Below, one piece after another: positions 10,725 to 19,046 of a DNA stretch of 60,554 nt; the first letter of the stretch is position 1, and the number at the start of each line of letters is the position of its first letter. The translations under genes and the position numbers were made by a program. The stretch spans positions 1 to 60,554 of the forward strand of contig CALMPB010000438.1 in NCBI GenBank assembly GCA_937871985.1, written 5' to 3'. The DNA comes from an uncultured Burkholderiaceae bacterium. Lineage in GTDB: Bacteria; Pseudomonadota; Gammaproteobacteria; Burkholderiales; Burkholderiaceae. Below the pieces are notes generated by a model. The model had not been told where the DNA came from, made no database searches, and saw only the letters and a list, made by a program, of their open reading frames with translations.

Positions 10725-12368
10725 ATGGAAAAATCAGGACATACCGACACCTTTGCGCGCGATCATTTGCCGCCGCTCGCCGAGTGGCCCGAACTGCTGC
10801 TCGATGGCAACCCCGATGTCGACTACCCGGCGCGGCTGAACTGCGCCGTCGAGCTGGTGGATGCGCATGTCGCCCAGGGGAACGGGGATCGTGTTGCCTT
10901 GCTTTGGCGCGAAGGCTCCGAAAAGAAGAGCATGACCTACCGTCAGCTCATGGAGCTGACCAACCGGATCGCGCATGTCCTGACCGAAGACATGCAGTTG
11001 CAGCCGGGCAACCGCGTGCTGCTGCGCGGGCCCAACAACGCCATGATGGCGGCGTCCTGGCTGGCGGCCGTCAAGGCCGGCCTGGTGACCGTGCCCACCA
11101 TGCCCTTGCTGCGCGCGATCGAACTCAAGGCCATCCTCGACAAGGGTCAGGTTTGCGCCGTTCTGTGCGACAAACGGCTGGCCGACGACGTCGAGGCCTG
11201 CATGGATTCCAGCCATGCCGCCTACAGCCCCACCTTGAAGCAGGCGCGCTACTTCCACGACGACGGCCCCGATTCGCTCGACACACTGGCCCGCTCCAAA
11301 CCCGCCGAGTATCGCGCCTGCGATACCGCCGTCGACGATGTCTGCCTTATTGCTTTCACCAGCGGCACGACGGGGCGCCCCAAGGGCTGCATGCAGTTCC
11401 ATCGCGACGTGCTGGCCATGTGCGACACGTTTTCCAAACATATTTTGCGAACCAATCCGAACGACGTCGTATGCGGCACGCCGCCCCTGGCCTTTACCTT
11501 CGGCCTGGGCGGCCTGTTGTGCTTCCCCTTGCGGGCGGGCGGCGCCACGGTGCTCACCGAAAAAGTCACGCCCGCCGAGCTGCTGGAAACCATCCAGGAT
11601 TTTCGCGCCACCATGGCGTTCACGGCTCCTACCTTTTACCGGCAGATGGCGGCCCTGGTCGGCAATTACGACTTGTCCAGCTTGAAGACGACCGTTTCGG
11701 CGGGCGAGGCATTGCCCGATGCGACCCGCCAGCTGTGGAAGCAGGCCACCGGAATCGAAATGACGGACGGCATCGGCGGCACCGAGATGATCCACGTGTA
11801 CGTGTCGAGCGCGCCCGAAAACGTGCGCCGCGGCGCCATCGGCACCGTTGTGCCCGGCTATATTGCGCAGGTGGTGGACGAAAACCTGAAACCGGTTCCT
11901 TTTGGCACGGTCGGCCGGCTGGCCGTCAAGGGACCCACCGGCTGCCGCTACCTGGACGACGAGCGTCAGCGCGTTTTCGTTCAAGAAGGCTGGAACTTCC
12001 CGGGCGACACCTTCGCCATGGATGAAGACGGCTATTTGTATTACCAGGCGCGCAACGACGACATGATCATCTCGGCCGGCTACAACATTGCCGGCCCCGA
12101 GGTCGAGGACGCCCTGCTGCTGCATGAGGCGGTGGCCGAATGCGGCGTGGTGGGCGCGCCCGACGAAAGCCGGGGCAATATCGTCAAGGCCTATATCGTG
12201 CTCAAGCCCGGCTTCGAAGGCGGCGACGCCTTGGTCAAAGCTCTGCAGGAGCACGTCAAGGCCGCGATCGCTCCCTACAAATATCCGCGCGCCATCGAGT
12301 TCGTGGATGCCTTGCCCCGCACGGAAACCGGCAAGCTGCAGCGCTTCGTGCTGCGCAAGAAGCCATGA
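10725..12368 (+). CDS. Aryl-CoA ligase of the benzoate / 2-aminobenzoate-CoA ligase group
   Basis: 547-residue adenylate-forming enzyme that activates an aromatic acid to its CoA thioester with ATP. The P-loop-like motif is AFTSGTTGRPKGCMQFHRD (about 209-227), the adenylate-binding stretch is TDGIGGTEMIHVYVSS (about 346-361), the hinge is around YQARNDDMIISAGYNI, and the C-terminal catalytic Lys is in PRTETGKLQRF. The substrate-pocket region resembles benzoate/anthranilate ligases rather than acetate or fatty-acid ligases. It is expected to feed the fused monooxygenase at the head of the operon. The GGAGATAGGAAATG start is well defined. Substrate choice is inferred from context. Confidence 0.88.
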   Translation: MEKSGHTDTFARDHLPPLAEWPELLLDGNPDVDYPARLNCAVELVDAHVAQGNGDRVALLWREGSEKKSMTYRQLMELTNRIAHVLTEDMQLQPGNRVLLRGPNNAMMAASWLAAVKAGLVTVPTMPLLRAIELKAILDKGQVCAVLCDKRLADDVEACMDSSHAAYSPTLKQARYFHDDGPDSLDTLARSKPAEYRACDTAVDDVCLIAFTSGTTGRPKGCMQFHRDVLAMCDTFSKHILRTNPNDVVCGTPPLAFTFGLGGLLCFPLRAGGATVLTEKVTPAELLETIQDFRATMAFTAPTFYRQMAALVGNYDLSSLKTTVSAGEALPDATRQLWKQATGIEMTDGIGGTEMIHVYVSSAPENVRRGAIGTVVPGYIAQVVDENLKPVPFGTVGRLAVKGPTGCRYLDDERQRVFVQEGWNFPGDTFAMDEDGYLYYQARNDDMIISAGYNIAGPEVEDALLLHEAVAECGVVGAPDESRGNIVKAYIVLKPGFEGGDALVKALQEHVKAAIAPYKYPRAIEFVDALPRTETGKLQRFVLRKKP

Positions 12369-12382
12369 TCCGCATGCAGGCC

Positions 12383-12463
12383 CGGCGCATCCGCGAAAGG
12401 ATGCGCCGGCCTCGTCGGAGCATAGTCACTATTGAAGAGCTCCGGGAAGATCGCTTTCCCGGA
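12383..12463 (+). other. Two stem-loops between the CoA ligase and ridA
   Basis: CGGCGCATCC-GCGAAA-GGATGCGCCG (12383-12408, perfect 10 bp) and TCCGGGAA-7 nt-TTCCCGGA (12441-12463, then only TTT). They lie in the 156-bp gap before ridA and could partly terminate or protect the operon mRNA. Confidence 0.5.
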
Positions 12464-12524
12464 TTTGATGAACGCGGCAGGCGCCTTACGGGCGAGCATC
12501 GCTATTGATTTGCATGAGGAACAC

Positions 12525-12935
12525 ATGAAAATTCTACAGCCACCTAATTGGGCAGCACCGCGCGGTTATGCCAACGGCACCATGGCAGAACTGACTGCCG
12601 GCAGCCGCATCCTTTTCATCGGCGGCCAAGTCGGCTGGAATGCGCAGCAGCAATTCGAAACCGATGACCTGGCCGAACAAGTCGGCCAGACATTGCGCAA
12701 TATCGTGGCCGTCATGAAGGAAGGCGGAGCCGGTCCCGAGCACATGACACGCATGACCTGGTATGTGCGCGACAAGAAGGAATACGTTGCCGCTCTCGGC
12801 GCCATCGGCAAGCAGTACCGTGACGTTCTGGGCAAGAATTTTCCGGCCATGACGGCTGTCGAGGTGGCCGACCTGGTCGAAGACCGGGCCAGGGTGGAAA
12901 TCGAAGTCACGGCGGTCGTGCCGCCAGCCGCCTGA
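12525..12935 (+). CDS. RidA-family enamine/imine deaminase-like protein, last gene of the aryl-CoA operon
   Basis: 136-residue RidA/YjgF-type protein (start at ATG 12525, preceded by GAGGA; the frame is open upstream but without family similarity). Typical RidA blocks are visible: ANGTMAELTAGSRILFIGGQVGWNAQ, a run of aligned LAEQVGQTLRNIVAVMKEGGA, and the closing MTAVEVADLVEDRARVEIEVTAVV. RidA proteins form trimers and hydrolyse reactive enamines/imines to ketone and ammonia. In a 2-aminobenzoyl-CoA pathway the reduced ring thioester is an enamine, so this gene may do the deamination step. The key Arg of housekeeping RidA appears as the R in EDRARVEIEV; specificity is unknown. Confidence 0.88.
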   Translation: MKILQPPNWAAPRGYANGTMAELTAGSRILFIGGQVGWNAQQQFETDDLAEQVGQTLRNIVAVMKEGGAGPEHMTRMTWYVRDKKEYVAALGAIGKQYRDVLGKNFPAMTAVEVADLVEDRARVEIEVTAVVPPAA

Positions 12936-12968
12936 TACGGCGCCGCCCCATCGTCCTGGGCGAGAAAC

Positions 12969-13006
12969 AAAAAGCCGCCGCTGCGAGTTTGCAGCGGCGG
13001 CTTTTT
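12969..13006. terminator. Bidirectional terminator between ridA and hemL
   Basis: Perfect inverted repeat: arms 12969-12984 (AAAAAGCCGCCGCTGC) and 12991-13006, 6-nt loop. A-run and T-run on the two sides let it work for both convergent operons. Confidence 0.92.
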
Positions 13007-13059
13007 CGTGGGTTCGCCCGACGGCCTGCGGAAGCGACGCAGTCTACCTGCCCATAAGC

Positions 13060-14337
13060 CTACAGCTTGGCGAAGGCCTGTTCGGCGGCATCCAGCGTTG
13101 TCTGGATGACCTGGTCGTCGTGGGCGGCGGAAACAAAGCCCGCCTCGAACGCCGATGGCGCGAAATACACGTCCTTGATCAGCATGGCATGAAAGAACTT
13201 CTTGAAGCGCTCGACATCGCAGGCGGCGACTTCGGCGTAGGTGGCGGGCACCTGGCTGGTGAAGTACAAGCCGAACATGCCGCCGACGGAGTCGGCGCAA
13301 AACGGGACACCGGCCGCGGCGGCGCGTTCGGTGAGGCCCTTGGCCAGCTTTTGGGTGTGCGCAGAGAGCTTTTCATAGAAGCCCGGCTCGGACAATAGCC
13401 GCAGAGTGGCCAGGCCCGCCGCCACGGCAACCGGGTTGCCCGACAGCGTGCCGGCCTGGTACACCGGCCCTACGGGCGCGATGTATTCCATGATGTCGGC
13501 GCGTCCGCCGAAGGCGCCCACCGGCATGCCGCCGCCGATGACTTTGGCCAGGGTGGTGATGTCGGGCGTGACGCCGGTCAGGCCTTGCACGCCTTGCGGG
13601 CCGGCGCGAAAGCCCGTCATGACTTCGTCGAAGATCAGCAGCGCGCCATGCTGGGTGCAGAGCTCGCGCAGGCCTTGCAGAAAGCCGGGTGCCGGCTTGA
13701 TGAGGTTCATGTTGCCGGCGATGGGCTCGACAATGATGCAGGCGATTTCCTTGCCGTATTGCTCGAATGCCTTCTGGACGGCATCGAGGTCGTTGTAGTC
13801 CAGGACCAGTGTGTGCTGGATGAACTCGGGGGGCACGCCGGCCGACGTGGGATTGCCGAAGGTAAGCATGCCCGAGCCGGCCTTGACCAGCAGGCTGTCG
13901 GCATGGCCGTGGTAGCAGCCTTCGAACTTGATGATCTTGGGGCGATTGGTATAGCCGCGCGCCAGGCGGATGGCGCTCATGGTGGCTTCGGTGCCCGAGC
14001 TGACCAGGCGGACTTTTTCGATGGAAGGAATGCGCTTTGCGATGGCCTCGGCGATTTCGATTTCTCCTTCGGTGGGGGCGCCGAAGGAAAGCCCATCGAC
14101 CGCGGCTTCCTGTACGGCGCGGATGATTTCGGGGTGGGCATGGCCCAGGATGGCGGGGCCCCACGAGCCGACGTAGTCGATGTACCGGGTGCCGTCGGCG
14201 TCCCACAGATACGGCCCCTGGGCGCGTTTTATGAAGCGCGGCGCGCCGCCCACCGAGCGAAAGGCCCGGACGGGCGAGTTGACTCCGCCGGGAATGGTTT
14301 GACAGGCGCGTTCAAATAAAGCGGTGTTGCGGGACAT
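13060..14337 (-). CDS. hemL: Glutamate-1-semialdehyde 2,1-aminomutase
   Basis: PLP enzyme that converts glutamate-1-semialdehyde to 5-aminolevulinate, the C5 entry to tetrapyrroles. 425 residues, the usual length. The gating and PLP signatures are [15 protein letters not shown] (about 53-67), [16 protein letters not shown], the aspartate in [12 protein letters not shown], and the Schiff-base lysine in [17 protein letters not shown] (about residue 265). It is followed 69 bp later on the same strand by thiE; the two pathways are unrelated, but this adjacency recurs in the Alcaligenaceae. Confidence 0.98.
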   Translation of the reverse strand: MSRNTALFERACQTIPGGVNSPVRAFRSVGGAPRFIKRAQGPYLWDADGTRYIDYVGSWGPAILGHAHPEIIRAVQEAAVDGLSFGAPTEGEIEIAEAIAKRIPSIEKVRLVSSGTEATMSAIRLARGYTNRPKIIKFEGCYHGHADSLLVKAGSGMLTFGNPTSAGVPPEFIQHTLVLDYNDLDAVQKAFEQYGKEIACIIVEPIAGNMNLIKPAPGFLQGLRELCTQHGALLIFDEVMTGFRAGPQGVQGLTGVTPDITTLAKVIGGGMPVGAFGGRADIMEYIAPVGPVYQAGTLSGNPVAVAAGLATLRLLSEPGFYEKLSAHTQKLAKGLTERAAAAGVPFCADSVGGMFGLYFTSQVPATYAEVAACDVERFKKFFHAMLIKDVYFAPSAFEAGFVSAAHDDQVIQTTLDAAEQAFAKL

Positions 14338-14406
14338 GTCGTGGACTCTATAAACTGAATGGATAAGCGAAAGAATGCGCCGGGCGCACAGCCCGGCCGG
14401 GAGGCG

Positions 14407-15060
14407 TCAGCCTTTGAACAGGGCGCTGCAGCGCGCTGCGGCCGCCTGGATGTCGGGCGTCTCGAAGAGCCCGCTGATCAAGGCGATGCTGTCGGCGCCC
14501 GCCTGGATGACCGGCGCGGCGTTTTCGGGAGTGATGCCGCCGATGGCGACCACGGCGGCGCGTGGCGTTTTGCCCTGGGCCAGCGTCAGCCGCAGGCCTT
14601 CGCGCAGGTCGTCCAACGACGCGCGCACGGTGTCGGGCTTGACAGTGGACGGGTAGATGGCGCCGAAGGCAATGTAGTCGACGTCCAGTTCCAGGGCTTT
14701 GCGGGCCAGTTCAGGCTCGTTGTAGCATGAGCAGCCGACGATCTTGCCGGGGCCGAGAGCCTGGCGCGCTTCGGACAGGCTGCCGTCGCCCCGGCCCAGG
14801 TGGACGCCGTCGGCTTCGGTGGCCAGGGCAAGCTGCAGGTTGTCGTTGACGATGAACAGGATGCCGTGCTGCCTGCAGCATTCGGCCAGGGCCAGCGCCT
14901 GCGCCAGGTGTTCTTGGTGCGAGCCCGATTTGCGGCGCCATTGCAGGGCGGTCATGCCGCCTCGCGCCGCTTCGGCGACGGCGAGGATCAGCCGTTCGGT
15001 GTCGGGCCATTCTGGGGTAATGCCGTACAGGCCTTTGGGAAATCGTGGAGGGAGACTCAT
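14407..15060 (-). CDS. thiE: Thiamine-phosphate synthase
   Basis: Couples hydroxymethylpyrimidine diphosphate with the thiazole phosphate to give thiamine phosphate. Start set at ATG 15060 (MSLPPRFPKGLYGIT), giving 217 residues; the frame is open far upstream but that part is the antisense of thiD. TIM-barrel motifs: ALQWRRKSG (pyrimidine site, usually Q-[LYW]-R-x-K), FIVNDNLQLALATEADGVHLGRGD, GCSCYNEPELARKALELDVDYIAFG and the closing AIGGITPENAAPVIQAGADSIALISGLF. The start overlaps the thiD stop by 4 bp (ATGA), so thiD-thiE are coupled. No TPP riboswitch is evident upstream of thiD. Confidence 0.93.
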   Translation of the reverse strand: MSLPPRFPKGLYGITPEWPDTERLILAVAEAARGGMTALQWRRKSGSHQEHLAQALALAECCRQHGILFIVNDNLQLALATEADGVHLGRGDGSLSEARQALGPGKIVGCSCYNEPELARKALELDVDYIAFGAIYPSTVKPDTVRASLDDLREGLRLTLAQGKTPRAAVVAIGGITPENAAPVIQAGADSIALISGLFETPDIQAAAARCSALFKG

Positions 15061-15890
15061 GGTATGGATCGGTTGATCAGCCGGCTGCCCATGCCGGGCT
15101 GGAAGGTGTTTGCGGCAAGCGGCTCGGCCAGCGTCAGGGCGGTTTCGACGGCCTGGGGCATGGCGGAGCCTTTGCCCAGTTCGATGGCCAGTGCGCAAGC
15201 CAGCGGGCTGTTCGGGTTGACCAGGCGGGGAGGGGGCGCCTGCCATTCCCAGTTGAAGGTGGCCTGCTCGGGGCCGTGCAGCAGGCAGGCCTTGTGGCCG
15301 GGCCGTATGGGAAAGCCTGTGCTCAGCACCCACCGGGCGCCGTATTCCTGCAGCACCCGGACCGGCAGGTCGGTGTCGGAGCCCGCCAGCAGGCCGTCGG
15401 CCTTCCAGTGCGTGAGCAGGTTGTGTTCGGCGAGGACGAGATTGGTTTGCGGCAGCAGCAATTCGAACAGCGCCGACAGGACTTCCTCGGGGTCGTCGTC
15501 TTCCAGCAGGGCGTTGTCGGGCAGGGCCTCAAGATGCAGGATGAGGGGCATGTGCGAGTAGTCGGCGGCGATCTGGGCCAGCACCCTGACGGATTCGATG
15601 TTATAAAGGCCCCCGACCTTGATCGCCTGTATGTTCATGTCTTCCAGCACGCAGCGTATCTGGTCGTCGATAAGCTCGGGGGACAGGATTTGAATGTCTT
15701 CGGTGGAAACGGTGTCTTGCACGTGCACGGCTGTAATGGCGCTCAGGGCGTGCCCGCCCAGCCTGGCACAGGTTACCGCGTCGGCGGGCAGGCTACCCGA
15801 GCCGCTTGGGTCGAAGGCGCCGACGACGAGAACTAGGGTAGGGTTGGACATTGACAAGAGAAAAGGGCTATTTGAATGTTTTTTCGACAT
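15057..15890 (-). CDS. thiD: ThiD-like hydroxymethylpyrimidine kinase homologue with eroded active-site motifs
   Basis: 277-residue ribokinase-fold protein aligned end to end with ThiD (pyrimidine kinase of thiamine synthesis). It retains VVGAFDPSGSGSLPADAVTCARLGGHALSAITA at the N-terminus and FQPGMGSRLINR at the end. Expected ThiD features are altered: the usual GSDPSGGAG reads AFDPSGSGS, the DPV block reads LHLEAL, the TPN block reads VLAEHN, and the anion-hole GSGCTL is replaced by a shortened VNPNSPLA. The kinase activity is therefore uncertain. A second ATG at 15851 (MSNPTLVL) is an alternative start; neither has a clear ribosome-binding site. It is transcribed with thiE by a 4-bp overlap and divergently from rubredoxin. 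Confidence 0.85.
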   Translation of the reverse strand: MSKKHSNSPFLLSMSNPTLVLVVGAFDPSGSGSLPADAVTCARLGGHALSAITAVHVQDTVSTEDIQILSPELIDDQIRCVLEDMNIQAIKVGGLYNIESVRVLAQIAADYSHMPLILHLEALPDNALLEDDDPEEVLSALFELLLPQTNLVLAEHNLLTHWKADGLLAGSDTDLPVRVLQEYGARWVLSTGFPIRPGHKACLLHGPEQATFNWEWQAPPPRLVNPNSPLACALAIELGKGSAMPQAVETALTLAEPLAANTFQPGMGSRLINRSIP

Positions 15891-16006
15891 CTTTGGTTAA
15901 TATCAAAGATGTAGGCGTTGAGTTTGACGATAATGTCCCCATTCTAATTGAAGCGCCCACAGTTGGCTGGATTTTCGCGTTTGATATTTTCAGAGAGTAA
16001 CAAAAC

Positions 16007-16171
16007 ATGCGTACCTGGATGTGCCTGATCTGCGGTTGGATCTATGATGAAGAAGCGGGTGTTCCCGAAGAGGGAATCGCCCCTGGGACGCGCTGGGAAG
16101 ATGTACCCCCGAATTGGGTCTGCCCCGAGTGCGGCGCCCGCAAAGAGGATTTCGAGCTGGTCGAGGTTTAG
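16007..16171 (+). CDS. Rubredoxin
   Basis: 54-residue iron protein, MRTWMCLICGWIYDEEAG..., with the two CxxC knuckles CLIC (6-9) and CPEC (39-42) that bind one Fe, and the aromatic core residues (Trp, Tyr) of rubredoxins. It carries single electrons in the cytoplasm; partners are unknown here. AGAGAG about 10 bp upstream serves as ribosome-binding site. It lies divergent from thiD and upstream of yqgE. Type-1 rubredoxin without extra domains. Confidence 0.96.
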   Translation: MRTWMCLICGWIYDEEAGVPEEGIAPGTRWEDVPPNWVCPECGARKEDFELVEV

Positions 16172-16253
16172 GCGCCGGCTGCAAATCGTTCAGGACGTTT
16201 GATAACGTCTCGGATACAATAAAAGCGCAGCGGTTTCGGTCAAGGAGGCAGTC

Positions 16254-16844
16254 ATGGAACACTACAATAAGCCACACGCCGTATCTAGTGCCGATTTATC
16301 GCAACAGTTGCTGCTGGCCATGCCGGGCATGGTCTCGGGCAATCTGGCCAATACTGTCATCTACCTTTGCGAACACACGGAACATGGCGCGCTTGGCCTG
16401 GTCATCAATCGCCCCACCGATCTGACCGTGGGTAATTTGCTGCAACGCATCGACCTCGATCTGTCGCTCGAGATCGGGGCCATCCAGGAAGCGCCGGTGT
16501 TTTTTGGCGGCCCCGTCCAAACCGATCGCGGCTTCGTGCTGCACGCTCCCGTCGGCGAATACAGTTCCAGCATTCGCCTTGGCGAACTGGCATTGACCAC
16601 TTCCCGCGATATTCTTCAAGAGGTGGCCCAGGGCCATGGACCGTCGCAAATCCTGATCACCCTGGGGTATGCGGGCTGGGGGGCGGGTCAGCTGGAAAGC
16701 GAAATGGCGCAAAATGCCTGGCTCAACATGGAAGCCACCAACGAAATCCTTTTCAGCACTCCTCCCGAATTGCGCTACGAGGCTTCCCTGGCGCAGCTCG
16801 GCATCAACTCGTCCATGTTGACGGGCGACGCGGGCCATGCCTGA
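16254..16844 (+). CDS. YqgE/AlgH family protein
   Basis: 196-residue UPF0301-type protein. Family blocks are clear: LLLAMPGMVSGNLANTVIYLCEHTEHGALGLVINRPTD (about 18-55), PVFFGGPVQTDRGFVLH (about 82-98) and LITLGYAGWGAGQLESEMAQNAWL (about 131-154). First linked to alginate regulation in Pseudomonas, but its biochemical role is unsettled. AAGGAGG just before the ATG is a strong ribosome-binding site. The stop overlaps the ruvX start by 8 bp, the conserved yqgE-ruvX coupling. Confidence 0.95.
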   Translation: MEHYNKPHAVSSADLSQQLLLAMPGMVSGNLANTVIYLCEHTEHGALGLVINRPTDLTVGNLLQRIDLDLSLEIGAIQEAPVFFGGPVQTDRGFVLHAPVGEYSSSIRLGELALTTSRDILQEVAQGHGPSQILITLGYAGWGAGQLESEMAQNAWLNMEATNEILFSTPPELRYEASLAQLGINSSMLTGDAGHA

Positions 16845-17235
16845 AGAAACCCTGCTGGCGCTGGATTACGGTATGAAAAAAATCGGGGTGGCCATCGGCA
16901 ACACCCTGACCCGCCAGGCCAGGCCCCTGGAAATCCTGGTTTCCACCACGCGCGACCAGCGGTTTGCGTCCTTGGCCAGGCTGCTGGATCAGTGGCGGCC
17001 GGATCGCATCGTCGTCGGCCTGCCTTTGGCGCTGGATGGCAGCGAGCAATACGCATCGATGCGTTGCCGGCGCTTCGCCAATCAACTTAGGGGGCGCTTC
17101 GGCGCTGTCGTCGAGCTGGTCGACGAACGAGGCTCCAGCCTCGAGGCGCAAGAGCTTCTGGGCAACAACGACGCCGACGATGCCATGGCGGCGGCGGTCA
17201 TCCTGCAGCGTTATTTCGATTCCTTGCCGGCTTGA
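16837..17235 (+). CDS. ruvX: Putative Holliday-junction resolvase / pre-16S rRNA nuclease YqgF
   Basis: 132-residue RNase-H-like nuclease. Catalytic acidic positions are visible in LALDYGMKKIGVAIG (first Asp, about residue 8), ELVDERGSSLEA (about 91-102) and NNDADDAMAAAVILQRYFD (about 108-126, the final Asp). The family matures the 5' end of 16S rRNA and has also been proposed to cut branched DNA. It overlaps yqgE by 8 bp and is probably translated from the same mRNA. Confidence 0.95.
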   Translation: MPEETLLALDYGMKKIGVAIGNTLTRQARPLEILVSTTRDQRFASLARLLDQWRPDRIVVGLPLALDGSEQYASMRCRRFANQLRGRFGAVVELVDERGSSLEAQELLGNNDADDAMAAAVILQRYFDSLPA

Positions 17236-17418
17236 CGCCGAGGCCGGGCTGCGCCTCGCGATGGCTCAGGCTCCGGATTTCAATGCACGAACCGGGGCCG
17301 GCCGGCAGGCCCTGACCAAACAGCACGCGAGCGGGTAATATTACGCCCAGGCTTCCGGCAGGGGGGTCGGCCGATACGCAAGCGCAAATCGGCCGAGCTG
17401 CACGCAAGCCGGAAAATT

Positions 17419-18183
17419 GTGGGAGAAATTGATTTGGGTTTGCTGCTTTTCGTATTCCGGGCGCCACTGGTTATCCTCTGGATAGCCTCCAGCCTGCTTT
17501 CCGTTGCCGTCGTGTATCCCTTCCTGCCTCTTGCGGGGCGCAATGTCATGAATCAAAGCTGGTCGCGCGCGCTGATGAAAATCTGCGGCGTGCGCGTATG
17601 CGTGCATGGCCAGCCCATGATGAGCGGCGCCTCGCTCTGGGTATCCAATCATGTGTCGTGGATCGACATTTTCATATTGAGCAGCGTGCGTTGCGTCGCC
17701 TTTGTCGCCAAGAGCGAGATACGGCAATGGCCCGTCATCGGCTGGCTGGTGGCCAAGGCGGGCACGGTTTTCCTCAATCGGCGCCAGCGCCAGGCCATCA
17801 AAGAGGTCAGCAGCCAGATGGAGCACCGCTTTGCGCGGGGCGAGGTGCTCGGCCTGTTCGCCGAGGGCACGACTTCGACCGGCTTCGATATTTTGCCGTT
17901 CCGCTCCAGTTTGTTCGATCCCGCCATCCATTCCTCGGTCAGCGTCCAGCCTGTGGCGCTGCGGTTTTATCACCGGGGCGTGCGCAGCGGCCGGCTGGCG
18001 TTCGTCGGTGAGCAGACTCTGGTGCAGAACCTGTGCATATTGATCAGCACGACGCAGGTCATGGTCGAGGTGGAATTCCTGCCCGTGCTGTCGGCCGATC
18101 ATTGCCGTGAACTGGGCCGAGCCAAGCTGGCGGCGCATACGCACGATCTTATCGGCAAGGCCGTGCGCCAGCACGGCGCTTAG
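17419..18183 (+). CDS. PlsC-type 1-acyl-sn-glycerol-3-phosphate acyltransferase
   Basis: 254-residue inner-membrane acyltransferase. A hydrophobic segment (about 7-35, LLLFVFRAPLVILWIASSLLSVAVVYPF) anchors it. The catalytic HX4D box is NHVSWID (about 77-83), with the acyl-acceptor block VFLNRRQRQAI and the EGT motif in GLFAEGTTSTG (about 147-157). It adds an acyl chain to a lysophospholipid or related acceptor such as an ornithine lipid. The start is taken as GTG at 17419; no in-frame ATG lies near. It ends 17 bp before the convergent apaH stop. Confidence 0.9.
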   Translation: MGEIDLGLLLFVFRAPLVILWIASSLLSVAVVYPFLPLAGRNVMNQSWSRALMKICGVRVCVHGQPMMSGASLWVSNHVSWIDIFILSSVRCVAFVAKSEIRQWPVIGWLVAKAGTVFLNRRQRQAIKEVSSQMEHRFARGEVLGLFAEGTTSTGFDILPFRSSLFDPAIHSSVSVQPVALRFYHRGVRSGRLAFVGEQTLVQNLCILISTTQVMVEVEFLPVLSADHCRELGRAKLAAHTHDLIGKAVRQHGA

Positions 18184-18200
18184 CCCCGACTGGCTTGCGC

Positions 18201-19046
18201 CTAGGAGTCGCCGCCCGGCTTTTGGTGCTGTTCGCAGTCGATTTGCAGCAGTTGATGGTCGTGCAGGCGCAGGGCGGTCAATTTTCCGCCCCAGATGCAG
18301 CCGGTGTCCAGGCAAATGGCATCGGGCCGCACAAGCAGTCCCAGCGTCGACCAGTGACCGAAAACGACGGTGACGCCGTCTCGCAAAATGGCTCGATCCG
18401 GCACGTCGAACCAGGGCATGAGCCGGTCGTTTTGTATCGGCGCGTGCTTGTAGCTGAAGTCCATATGCCCCTGGCTGGTGCACATGCGCATGCGTGTCAG
18501 CGCATTGATGATGACGCGGCGGCGATCGTCCCGGCTCAGGCCGTCGTTCCAGCCGACGGGTTCGTTGCCGTACATTTTCTTCAAGTGGCTTTTCCAGTCC
18601 GCAGAGCGCAGCGCCTTCTCGACCTCGGCGGCCAGCGACAGGGTCTTGTCAAGATCCCAGGCGGCCAGGACGCCGGCATGAACCATCAGGTGGCCGTGTT
18701 CGTAATGGGCCAGCGGCCGGTGCCTGAGCCAGTCGATGAGCTCGTCCGCATTGGGCGCGTTCAGCACTTCGGCAATGGTGTCGGACTTGCCGGGTTTTTT
18801 GATGCCCGCGGCCACGGCCAGCAAGTGCAGGTCGTGGTTTCCCAGGACGGCGACGCTGCGGTCGCCCATGCCATGGATGAGATTGAGGGTTTCAAGCGAT
18901 TGCGGGCCGCGGTTGACGAGGTCGCCCGCGAACCAGAACCTGGCGCCGCTGTCCTGGGCAATGGCGGGTTGCGCCAGCAATTCCCGCAGCGATCCGCAGC
19001 ATCCCTGGATATCGCCGACTATCCAGACATTCGATGGCTTGCTCAT
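18201..19046 (-). CDS. apaH: Symmetrical bis(5'-nucleosyl)-tetraphosphatase
   Basis: Hydrolyses Ap4A to two ADP and also removes Np4 caps from RNA. 281 residues, as in E. coli. Metallophosphatase motifs in order: [11 protein letters not shown] (about 10-20), [12 protein letters not shown] (about 38-49), [10 protein letters not shown] (about 66-75), MVHAGV (about 124-129) and VFGHWSTLG. Its ATG at 19046 overlaps the lptG stop by 4 bp, so the two are coupled. Last gene of the long minus-strand run that starts at mpl. Confidence 0.95.
   Translation of the reverse strand: MSKPSNVWIVGDIQGCCGSLRELLAQPAIAQDSGARFWFAGDLVNRGPQSLETLNLIHGMGDRSVAVLGNHDLHLLAVAAGIKKPGKSDTIAEVLNAPNADELIDWLRHRPLAHYEHGHLMVHAGVLAAWDLDKTLSLAAEVEKALRSADWKSHLKKMYGNEPVGWNDGLSRDDRRRVIINALTRMRMCTSQGHMDFSYKHAPIQNDRLMPWFDVPDRAILRDGVTVVFGHWSTLGLLVRPDAICLDTGCIWGGKLTALRLHDHQLLQIDCEQHQKPGGDS

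Noticed and set aside
12432..12524. Longer start for RidA (31 extra residues)
   Set aside because: Extra residues have no RidA similarity and partly derive from the stem-loop; the ATG at 12525 has a clear GAGGA site.
15891..16006. TPP riboswitch upstream of thiD
   Set aside because: No CUGAGA-type conserved segment or thi-box arrangement on the minus strand before thiD-thiE.
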